A stretch of 60,000 nt of DNA from Liolophura sinensis (lineage: Eukaryota; Mollusca; Polyplacophora; Chitonida; Chitonidae). The position numbers were made by a program, and so were the translations under genes. Shown piece by piece: positions 44,761 through 56,600 of this stretch. The stretch lies in contig NC_088304.1 in the NCBI RefSeq assembly GCF_032854445.1, forward strand, positions 9,189,704 to 9,249,703, written 5' to 3'. The notes below the pieces were generated by a model, which was not told the origin of the DNA, ran no database searches, and saw nothing but the letters and a program-made list of their open reading frames with translations. Position 1 is the stretch's first letter; every line of letters begins with the position of its first letter.

Positions 44761-45172
44761 CATGCTTCTTACAGCGCATGCGTCGCTCTCTATCTTTCGC
44801 TTTACTTCACTGCCACCACTAGACAAGCTTGACCTTTGGAATCTGTGAGACAAACGTAGGCTTGTTTAGGCTACGTCATCATCACGTGTGCCCTCTCACG
44901 GAACTATTTAATCAGCATCCATCAATAAAATTTTTTCAGGTTTTGGTTAGAATCTGGATGTGTATACTCTAGATAAAGAGAATAATGCGTGTGTATAGAG
45001 TATTAATTTTAGAGACAAAGTTTGAGACAGATTGTGTTTTCACACATCACTTCTTGCCTCATCACCGTGACCCCAGTGACCTCGGCGCTCTTCAAGCTTT
45101 GTGTACCCAATTTACTAGTGGTGGCAGTGATGTAAAGCGGAAGAGAGCGACGCATGCGTTTTAAGGAGCATG
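44761..45172 (-). mobile_element. MITE family M1, inverted copy
   Basis: Inverted ends of about 50 bp: CATGCTTCTTACAGCGCATG at left and, reversed, CATGCTCCTTAAAACGCATG at right, both continuing into CGTCGCTCTC and ACTGCCACCACTAG. Confidence 0.78.
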
Positions 45173-46386
45173 ATTCCAAACAGGTGAGTTTATGCTCTAT
45201 GGAACTCGTGTTTATTAACACAGAGAAATGTGTAAGAGTTTGACTCCAGGAGAAAAGGTTCTAGATGGAACCTGAAGTACCGGTGTGTTCAAAATGCAGT
45301 CAACGTTTTCGAAATTTAATTGGGTGTCTTTATTATTGAGGAAAAGCGATTTGCATGTGCATGTACATATGAAGAGGAGCGGATGAGATGGTCCAAGATG
45401 TGGTTCGTATTTTGTTCGAGTAGGCCTATCTGATACTTTGATGGGGTGGCCGAATGTCAAGAGGCAAGTTTCGATGTTTAAACCAATAAAACTGAAGAGC
45501 TATTTAGTAACAGTGTCCAAAACAGTTGTATACAAGTATGTAGGCCCTTTATGTGAAAGTATACACACGTGTGACGCACACGATCAGTTTTCACTGGAAA
45601 TCCGTGATTCAGGCTTTCACCGCATGATACAGTCTTTTTTTGTAGAATTTAAATGTGACTTAAATATGATCGGGATTGACCATTTACATGCCCTCAGGGA
45701 AGGAATAATTTGGCACACCCAATGATACATGTATAGGCCTACGACATATTTTTTGTATATGTAAAATTGACACGTTTGTAAAGGTACATGTAGGCCTACA
45801 TTTTTCTGTAGGCCTACATAACGGCTATACTAGTATTTGAAACCTGATTTATTTCAAAGAATACACAAAACCATGCAGTTTGTGTTTGCTGAAATACACT
45901 TTATTAATTAGGATGTGTAGGCCTAAATGTAGTTTCCCTGGCTATAGTCTTCACGAATCCACGCACATTATAGGGCATGGGTCTCCAGAAATTTCGCACT
46001 TTCGCTGATCTGGAGATAGGCCTACGATGTATACCGATCTACAGGTGTACAGGCCAACAGCGTGGACAAGAAAAGAATGTAAGCTGGTGTTGCATGTATG
46101 TAAGATTTCTGTACATTTACAAGTGTCAAAAATATTTTGAATAAATAATTTTCAGCGTAACCAAATGGGTGTTTGTGGGTTCTTTAAAATACACATCCAA
46201 TAGATACATTTTCATTTCAGACCTCTACGTCAGTTTAAGGGAATTCATATCTCCCTATATTTCTGTCACAATGCCTTTTCATTTTTTGGAAAAAACACAA
46301 ATCCGTCCGACCAGTGATGTTTTTCTTTTTTTTATATCAAATCCAGCTTTCGCATGTTCGGCTGTGGCTTTACCTGGGCACATTTC

Positions 46387-46613
46387 GGGGGCCGATTCCG
46401 CAAAGCCATTTCTTACCTAAGTGAAAATTTAAACCTGGTTACAGCGTTTATTTATTGGTACCGTACTGGAAGTTTACGTTTTGACATAATTGACAAGATA
46501 TAACATTAGGCTGTCAAAATTCTATATTGCAGTATGGTCCAAAATATAACCTATAAAATCGTAAATTCAAAAATTTTGTTTTGAGTCAGAAATGACTTTT
46601 TGGAATCGGCCTC
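46387..46613. mobile_element. MITE family M2, copy 2
   Basis: Inverted ends GGGGGCCGATTCCGCAAAGC and, reversed, GAGGCCGATTCCAAAAAGTC, both with CATTTCT after them. About 227 bp. Confidence 0.8.
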
Positions 46614-47636
46614 AGGTAAGTTGTGAGATGCCTTGGTTTCCACTGGACTCACCTTTAACCTGACTGGCGTCATACTAAATGCTCTCATGCACTGTGAGCA
46701 TATAGACCCTGTACCATGGGTAAGGCTATGATGATGAAATACGTGGCTTACTTGACGTAAGGCTGATAAATTTTACATCAAGGGGTGATTCTTTCCATAT
46801 AAGTTTAACAGTTAAACTTTCTAATTTTTTTTTTTTTCATTTTCTTGGGGGGGAGGGGAGTGGGATTTTTTTGTTTCTTTTTTTTTTCTCCATCACCAAC
46901 CTTACCCCAACCACATCAAGTCAGATGCTAGGATTGCCTCCCTTGGAGAGATCTTCAGTTCTATATGGTGAAATGTGGTCGATTTTTAACTGGGAATAAA
47001 CAACCGGGGTATGCGAAAAGCGTCCGAGTATACAACAGGGCGTGCTATGGAGGTATCTTTCTGTTGACAAAAGAAATAAATCCCTCTGATATTCACCTGA
47101 ATTAAATGAATCGTAGGGGTGTTTGAATTATGATACATCAACAGCCCTGCATGTCATCAGCTGCAACACGAGTCAATTGTTACCAGGTATATAGGCATAC
47201 CTGTACCGGATATTTCAGCCAGTGGAGTCGGCAGGAAAACTTTTACTTTGTTCTTATCCTGCTTCAACTCCTTGCTAAAGCACGGTATTACATCAGTGCG
47301 ATGAACTGCAATGTTGTAAATTTATGAATGTTGTATGGTACTTCTCACCACTTAGTATAGAACGTCAGACCAAGTTCTAGTAGCTATTGCAGAATTGCCG
47401 GAAAATTGGAACTGGAAACCAGGCCTGTTCCCTCAGGGGAGAAATATACCCGTTGGACTTTTTTTTTCCAGCTGGAGAAATTGGACATCTTTTGAAGAAA
47501 TAATCATGAAGGTGAAACAAAAGCAGACAAAATATGGTTCTGTTTAGAACTGAAATAGGTTTTGCAATATAACTCTTTTGTTTAGGACTGTCAGAACTGT
47601 CAGCAGTTGAGAGATTCAAAGTTATAGTGCCTAACC

Positions 47637-50600
47637 ATGGCAGCATTGTCCAGAAGGATTTTGCCAGCTTGTACTAGGACACATTTGTCACCATGGATTG
47701 GCAAACAGGTGCCCCCTAACGTGACAATGTTCACAGGATCAGCAATCCAGCAGAGGCACAAAGAAGAGGAGACAGGCAGACAAAAGCTTGTCATTCTCGG
47801 AACGGGATGGGGCAGTTACAGTGTGCTGAAAAGTATCAGCAAGAAACTTTACGATGTCATCGTTATTAGTCCGAGAAATCACTTTCTGTTCACACCATTG
47901 TTGGCCAGTACGACGGTAGGAACATTAGAATTTAGGTAAGTATACATCTTTGTATAAACCCACGGTGTTCGAAGTACTAGGACCTGACAGCATGTATGAG
48001 AAAGCACACTGCATGAAACCACATGAATATGTTTTTTTTTTAATTTTAAGTTTTCATTTTTTAAGGACATATCCAAAAAGTCCTGGATCTAACACTGAAA
48101 GTTGACAATAGTTGACAACTAGTGGATTTAAAGTGCAGTGAAATGTGTATGTGTATGTACTTAGTGGAAACTTTAGAATTCAAAAGTAATGTAGAAGTAT
48201 ATTTTCAGTTACACCATGTTTGCACAGTGTTAGGCTATAACAGTGTCTGTGAGAAAGCACATTCCAAAATATAAAATGAATATGTTTGTAATATGGGATA
48301 AATTGTTGACTTGAAATGCATTGATTCAGAAATCTGTTTCCATTGATCGTTTTTTCATTTACTCACCCTAACCCTGAAATAACCCAAGAGCCTCTCCCCA
48401 ATGCGGTTACTATAAGTTCAGCTCATGCTGGCTTCCTCTCCAGCCGTACATGGGAAGGTCTTCCACCAGTGTGCAGATGGTCGTGGATTTCCCCTGGATT
48501 CTGCTGGGTATTCTCCCCCCATAATGCTGGCTGCCGTCGTATGACGAAAATATTCTTGAGTACGGCGTAAAAGAACAACCAAATTAATAAATGAGCACCC
48601 TAGCCCTTGGCACAATATAACTGTATATTATCCGTCGTGCATGACACATGTATGTACATAGTCATACCTTATGTAATATATAATCTGACTTTGACACACC
48701 AGTTGTTAACAGACTAAAAACCTTTTTTGACAACATGCAATTATTAATATACCTGTTGTCATGAAGTCTAATTGAACTCTACAGGTAACAAGTATGTTGT
48801 GTTTAGCCAAACCCATGTGCTGTTTTTGTGATTGGTACACTTTGTTTATTAAACAATAATTCAACAGACCACTATAGCCATTTGTAAGTTGAATAGCAAT
48901 GTTGTAGGGTTTGGAATTTGTGATAGACTTGTTTTTCTCCACATGTAGATCTTCCACTATATAAAACAAACATCAGGTATTGATTTTTTTTTTTTTTTTT
49001 TTTTTTGATTGGTGTTTTACGCCGTACTCAAGAATATTTCACTTATACGACGACGGCCAGCATTATGGTGGGTGGAAACCGGGCAGAGCCCGGGGGAAAC
49101 CCACGACCATCCACAGGTTGCTGGCAGACCTTCTCACGTACGGCCGCCAGCATGAGCTGGACTTGAACTCACAGCGACTGCATTGGTGAGAGACTCCTGG
49201 GTCATTACGCTGTGCTAGCGCTTTAACCGACTGAGCCATGGAGGCCCCGCATCAGGTATTGAGCACCAATCAAATATAGTGTACTGAAATTGTTACAGGT
49301 CAATCATAGAGCCTATCCGTAACACAGGGTTTCGTCAAACAGATCATTTTCACCTGAGTCGAGCCACATCGGTTGACCTCAGCTCCAAAACTCTGAATTG
49401 TGAGAGCCTGCTTAAGCCAGGCCATACTTACACAGTGCCCTACGATAAACTTGTCATTGGGGTCGGAGCTCTCAGCAATACCTTCAACGTCGCGGGGGTA
49501 GAGCGGCATGCATTCTTCCTCAAGGTTTGTTCAACAAGCTATTTCTATTAAAATCTGTTTGTTTGTGTGTATATTTGATTGGGTGTGAAATGCTGTTATG
49601 TTACAGTGTGCTGGAAAATATCAACAATAAAATTTATGGTGTCTTTGTTATTTGGCTTAGAATAATTCACTTATAATGCATGTATGACATTATGGTCATG
49701 GCAGTTGCCTTTATGGGTGGAGGAAACCAAACAGAGCTTGGAGGAAACTAGCCTCCTTTGCCAGGTAAGTAGAAAAATTTGATCAGGGACCTGTCACCTG
49801 CGGGGATTGATATGCTCAAATTAGTACAATTGTACGGTCATTCTTAATTGTAAATATGCTACCACACATTTACAGCAGTCAAGAATATGTCACTTATGCC
49901 ATGACAGTTTGCTTTATGGAGGGAAGAGGAAACCAAGCAGAATCTAGAGGAAACCACCTCCATTTGCACCTGAAAAATCCTCCAAACACAAAGCTGTGGT
50001 CTGATTAGCAGGACTGGTCAAAGGCCTATTACCTGCAGGGATCATGGCAGCACTTTGGCTAACTAAACCACCAAGGGCCACTTTTCAGACATTTGAATTT
50101 TATTTTTATAGCTTCAATACAAAATATTAGTGTATGTAGGTGTGGGCCTATGTGACCAAGGGTTTATAGCGTAGTGCAGCACAGTGGGCCAGGAGCCTCT
50201 TACAATGCGGTGGAGTTCAACTCCAGCTGACTTCCACTCTGATCATACGTGGGAAGGTCTGCCAGCAACCTGTGGATGGTGTCCCACTGTAATGCTGTTC
50301 GTGGTCGTATATAAAGTGAAGTATTTTGAGTACGTCATAAAACTCCAATCAAATAAATAATTGAATACTGGAGGTAAGTGAGTGGTTCACAGTGAGTAAT
50401 GTGAAAAGATGGGGGTTTTTTTTGTCTGTGTTTAACACATTTTCTTAATTGTAAATATGCTAAGATAGATGAGGTCCTGATTCGTAAAGGCTTTGAATCC
50501 TTGACGGCTTCCTCCGGAGTCAGGAGATATTTTTGGGGGTTTTTTTGACGGGGTGGAGGGGTACCTCGAACAGGATGATGATTTACTCATGGCACTCAGT

Positions 50601-53600
50601 TATCACTGGTATACCTGTCGTCTATAGGTGAAAAATTCTTGAGTACTTCACTTAAGGTTAGTGAAATATATAAATATTAACAAAGTAAATAATTTTGACT
50701 AAATGTGCCAGAATTTAACTACCGGTGCACATTTTGATCATGGCTTGGTTTAATCAGCAAATTATTACTAAATGTGTGTTACAGCAAGCATTGTGTTTGT
50801 TTTTTTCAAGGAAGTAGGGGATGCAAGAAAAATTCGAAATCAGTTGCTTAGCAACCTTGAGCTGGCTCTCCAACCAGGAATCCCAGAGGCAGAGTCAGAG
50901 CGCCTGCTGCATACAGTCATCGTGGGAGGGGGCCCCACAGGGGTGGAATTTGGAGCTGAACTCTATGACTTCCTGGAACAGGTGTGAAAAAGAGGTCATC
51001 CTAGAAATATTTTTTTTTAGAAAAAGTATTGAAGATCTGGTCATACCTGTAGAGATAAATATTTTTCTTTGGTTTTCAGCTTGTAATTATAATAAATATA
51101 TGATATTTTCCCCCATATCAACAGTTTCTCATGTTGGAATAGTTTGAGAAAAAGCATTCTGTCAGCACTCACATATTTTATACTTCAGAACGCAATTCAT
51201 TTCAGTGACCCAGGATTTTTTGTTCATGTGAAAATCAAGATTAGCAAAAATGTTAAGGAAAAAGAGTACAGGGTATTTAAGACATCTAATTGATTTATTT
51301 TCTTTATTTATGTATTTTATTGTTGATTGCCACCATTTTCAAGAATTTTTCACTTTTATGCCGATGGTTAGTTTGTGATCGATGTAGGGAACTATGGTGC
51401 CAGGGGTAAACCACCAACCACTGGCAAACTACTCACAAACTTTCTTACATGGGGCATTTTGGTGGAAGACCGGCCGTGTGAACAAATGGATTACTGTGCC
51501 ACACAAGCATCATTAGCATGTATTGTCATCAATGACCTTGGACTGACAGTGCCTTGTCAGTCCAAGGTCAGGACTGAACCTGCACCTTTTGTGCCCTAAC
51601 AGTTTAAAGGCAGTCATCATAACCACTCCGTCTCTATCGGCTCTCCTACACGTGTGAAAAATCATTGTGCCATTTCTGCTGTAGGATTGTTCCAGGCTGT
51701 ACAAACAAGAACAAAACGACGTAAGAGTAACACTGGTAGAGTCTAATCAGATACTGGCGTCTTTTGATGACAGACTAAGGAGTTATGCCGAGAAGAAAAT
51801 TCAGCAGAGGAACAGGTTTAAGCTTCTGCAGAATTCTGTCAAGGGTAGGTGGATGTATGTCAGCCTTTTGACTCATAATTAAATCGTTTATGGGGAAGAA
51901 GGCAGAATTGTTTGCACTTGCCCTGTGGAAGTATGTTATTCCGGTACCAAAATGTGTTGAATAATAACGCAAGGCTGTCAGTGACTCCATTATTTTCATG
52001 ATATAATAAGACCATCATAAATACACTTATCTCGCATCAGACAAAATATTATTATAATATTTATATAACATTAATATTATAATATTGCTTTTCATTGGAC
52101 AACAACGGTCGCGTGAGGTACAGACATGTTGTCGAATCCTGCAGACGATGTCAAATGTGTCTGCTGGGTAGGTTACAGTGTCTCCTTTTGTTGGTTTCCA
52201 ACAATGGTCACAATGCTGAAGATAATCAGTGATACTCAGTGATAGGATACACAAATATATGGCGTCAATAATCCTCATGTTGGGCTCGGCTGAAATGAGG
52301 AGTGTTGACGCCATATATTTGCTTATCCTATCACTGAGCAACCATGTAACTAATAGGATGTCTATCAGCCTGTCATCTCATAAGTCAGAATGAGTTCACC
52401 AGTCCATAACCAAACACCTGTGTCTGTTTGTAAATCTTCACTGTCAGTGACATGTATCAGAGGATCAACCTGTCTCTCAATCATTGTGTCAAACCTACAG
52501 CTTCGATGGACTAACGGTTAGAGTGTTTGCCTCAAAGTTGGCAGACCCCCAGGATCAAACCTGGGTCAGGCCATATTGAAGACTTGGTACTTGCCGCTGC
52601 CTCGCTTTGTGTTCAGTACTGAGAGGTTAGAGCAAGGAAACATGACTGGTTGATAAGGATTCCCCCTGCCACAAGAAGACACGATATATGTACACACACC
52701 TGATGATGTCAAAATCTGTTAAGTACAACTGTTATTTCACTGCGATCGCAGAGAGTTCAAGGTCTGGGAAGGCCTGTCAGCATCTTGTGGAGGGTCATGG
52801 GTTCCCTATTCCCTCCCATTATAATGTTAGCCGCCATCATATAAGTGAAATATTCTTGACTACGGCATAAACCTCCAATCAAATAAATATATAAACCAAT
52901 CAAATAGTAATTGAAACACCAAGTCCGTCAGACTATCAGTATCTCCAATACCAGTCAGTTCTTTTGTGAATCAAACTATCAGTGGCAGCCAGTCCATCAA
53001 ACCATTAGTGTGTCAGTGAAACAACTAGCTATAGGGTCTATGAGAGACAAGTTCATGGGAGTTCTGACTAGGGGTGCTTGCACATCTACCGAAAGTGCAG
53101 GTTAAAATTCTGGTGGTACACGGCCCTCACGCATGAGGGTTGGGCGAATGGAGCGTTTTCTAACCCCAACATCTGGTATACGCGCAAGCGCCACCATACG
53201 CAGCTCCTGCGAATTCGTGTCTCTCACAGGCCCTATACGAGTGAATTCATCAATCCATATATTGCAGTTGGCCGCATTCTGGGCAATCTGTTGATCTTAG
53301 AGACGTATTTTCAGTGAGGTTTGTCTGAAGGTAGAATCATATCCTACAAGAAAAATATTGGTATCAGCACCAATATAATAGTTTGTGACATTTATTTGCT
53401 GCTAAAAGTTTTTAGAAATTTTGCGTAAGTGTGTATCCTGTGGTGTTGAGTACAAGGGATGTATTAACAAACACGCGTGTGTCCAGTGCATCAAAACGTT
53501 TGATCAATTGTTTTCTATTTGTTTTTAGAGGTGAGAGAAGATGGTGTACAGTTAATGGATGGAAGGTTCCTGCCATGCGGACTTGTGGTATGGAGCACCG

Positions 53601-56600
53601 GACTTGCCCCACGGCCCTTCACCCAGGGGCTGAACACGCCCAAGAATCAAAGAGGACAGGTAAGTACGAACTTTGTTTTTCACTGGAGAATAGCAGACAC
53701 ACTGTTCCATGACTCAGACTGTCTTACCAAAGAATCCCCAAAGGTTCTTAACTTGAAATGTTTTGGTTGCATCCAGCAAGCTATTGTTGCTTTGAGGAGA
53801 TTCAATACCCATCCATTTGTACCACATCACACGCTGTGCTACCTGCCATATCCTGGTTTTGTCCTCAGATTCCATCCACTTGTACTTCCATTCACTACGC
53901 ACAAATGTATGTTATTTTCATCCCATGGCCATAAATAATTATATCATTGACTTAAAAAATCCATCCACTTGCACCACTGCCATCCACTATGTATGATTTA
54001 CCTCATGCTGGTTGTCTCCACCCTTGCCATCCACTTGCTACACCACCCACCACCCTATTTACCCCATGCTGGTTGTCTCCACCCTTGCCATTCACTTGCT
54101 ACACCACCCACTACCCCATTTACCCCATGCTAGTTGTCTCCACCCTTGCCATTCACTATGTATAATTTACCTCATGCTGGTTGTCTCCACCCTTGCCATT
54201 CACTTGATACACCGCCCACCACCCCATTTACCTCATGCTTTTCATCTCCACCCTTGCCATTCACTTGCTACTCCACCCACCACCCCATTTACCCCATGCT
54301 AGTTGTCTCCACCCTTGCCATTCACTGCTACACCATCCACCCCCACCCCCCATTTACCTCATGCTGGTTTTCTCCACCCTTGCCATTCACTTGATACACC
54401 GCCCACCACCCCATTTACCCCATGCTGGTTGTCTCCACCCTTGCCATTCACTTGCTACACCACCCACTACCCCATTTACCCCATGCTAGTTGTCTCCACC
54501 CTTGCCATTCACTGTGTATGATTTACCTCATGCTGGTTGTCTCCACCCTTGCCATTCACTTGCTACTCCACCCACCACCCCATTTACCTCATGCTTTTCA
54601 TCTCCACCCTTGCCATTCACTTGCTACTCCACCCACCACCCCATTTACCCCATGCTAGTTGTCTCCACCCTTGCCATTCACTGCTACATCTTCCACCCCC
54701 CCCCCACACACCCCCCCATTTACCTCATGCTGGTTGTCTCCACCCTTGCCATCCTCTTGCTACACCACCCACAACCCCATTTACCTCATGCTGGTTGTCT
54801 CCACCCTTGCCATTCACTGCTACACCATCCACCCCCCGACCACCCATTTACCTCACGCTGTTTGTCTCCACCCTTGCCATTCACTTGATACACCGCCCAC
54901 CACCCCATTTACCTCATGCTTTTCATCTCCACCCTTACCATTCACTTGCTACACCCCCCCCCCCCCCATTTACCCCATGCTAGTTGTCTCCACCCTTGCC
55001 ATTCACTGCTACACCATCCACCCCCACCCCCCATTGACCTCATGCTGGTTGTCTCCACCCTTGCCATCCACTTGCTACACTACCCCATTTACCCCATGCT
55101 AGTTGTCTCCACCCTTGCCATTCACTGCTACACTATCCACCCCCCCAGCCCCCATTTACCTCATGCTGGTTGTCTCCACCCTTGCCATCCACTTGATACA
55201 CCACCCACCACCCCATTTACCTCATGCTAGTTGTCTCCACCCTTGCCATCCACTTGCTACACCACCCACAACCCCATTTACCCCATGCTGGTTGTCTCCA
55301 CCCTTGCCATCCACTTGCTACACCACCCACCACCCCATTTACCTCATGCTGGTTGTCTCCACCTTTGCCATCCACTTGCTGCACCGCCCACCACCCCATT
55401 TACCCCATATTGATTTTCTCCACCTTTGCCATCCACTTGCAACACCCACCCATTTTCCCATTTATCACATGCTGGTTTTCTCCACCCTTGCCATCCACAT
55501 GCTGGTTTTCCTCCACCCTTCCCATCCATTTGCTCTGCCACCACCCTTCAGCCCACTTTTTATCAAATGATGATTTCCTACCCTCGCCACTATGGTCTTA
55601 CTTACACTAGTTGTACATGTAGGAAAGTTTGTCAGTAACTTGCCAAACATGAGTGGTTTATCTTGGCCAGCAATCTGTGAATGGCTTCCACTGGACTATG
55701 CTCGGTTTCCTCCTTCCATGATGCTGACTGCCATTGTATGAGCGAAATATTTTTGAGTTTTTTTTAAAACATCAATAAAATAAAAAAATCAATTAAATAA
55801 ATATAAATAAAAGTAGTAGAACTCAGCGTTATGCTGGAGGACTAGAGATATGTACAAGTTAACTCAGATCAAGCAGGGTAGCAAAACATCAACAAGAAAA
55901 GGATTAAAAGGATTTCAAACAAAAAAAAAAGGACAAATGGGTAATTTAGAAATATGCAGATGATACAAAATCAACATCACACTCTGCCGATAACACAAAG
56001 CCATCATGTATTCAAGTGAAAAACTATGGTGTACTGTGTAAAACGAGAAAAATAGTAAATGAACATGATAGTTTTTACTAGTATGAACCAAATACTCAGA
56101 AGTGAAGTGTAATGTTCAAGTATTTTGAAATAAATTAGCCATTGTTAAAACCAGAAAATGCTTCGTAGATCTACATTGCATATATTCAAGCTAAAATTGT
56201 TCAATTTGAAAGTTTCCTAAATCATTGCCTAATTGAAAGACTCTGAGAATTTGTTTTCTCTTGCAGATTTTGACAGATGGATATCTACGTCTGCTGGGGA
56301 TGACTCCTGGAGCGTGTTTGCCCTCGGGACTGCGCGGACATTGAGAAAATGCCATTACCTTGTACGGCTCAGGTAAGCCCATAATCCAACCTTATTTCGG
56401 GGGAGCGAGCCAAAGCTGACTAATTGAACGGTAAGTCTAGCTACTGGTGGATCAGCTGTAGCTTTAAATCAGGAGGTTTTTCCTGGCAACTTACTTAAAG
56501 AAATCAGAGTAGTCAGTCAGCCACATAGTCACAAATGTATTGATTATGACATTACATAAGATTGTTTTCATGCATTCGTATAAATGTTTGATGTTTTAGA

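Larger units (their letters stand above)
43069..47636. other. Intergenic region NDH-2A to NDH-2B
   Basis: 3' flank of A and 5' flank of B. It contains a family 1 SINE, an inverted M1 MITE, an M2 MITE and long T runs (44478-44533). Between 45180 and 46380 I recognise nothing except several TGTAGGCCTACA-like palindromes near 45735-45830. Confidence 0.65.

Noticed and set aside
52498-52572. Functional tRNA gene
   Set aside because: No proper acceptor stem closes it and it continues into a SINE-type body.
53955-55610. Many overlapping Pro/His/Leu-rich open frames
   Set aside because: They are products of the C-rich minisatellite, in several frames and on both strands.
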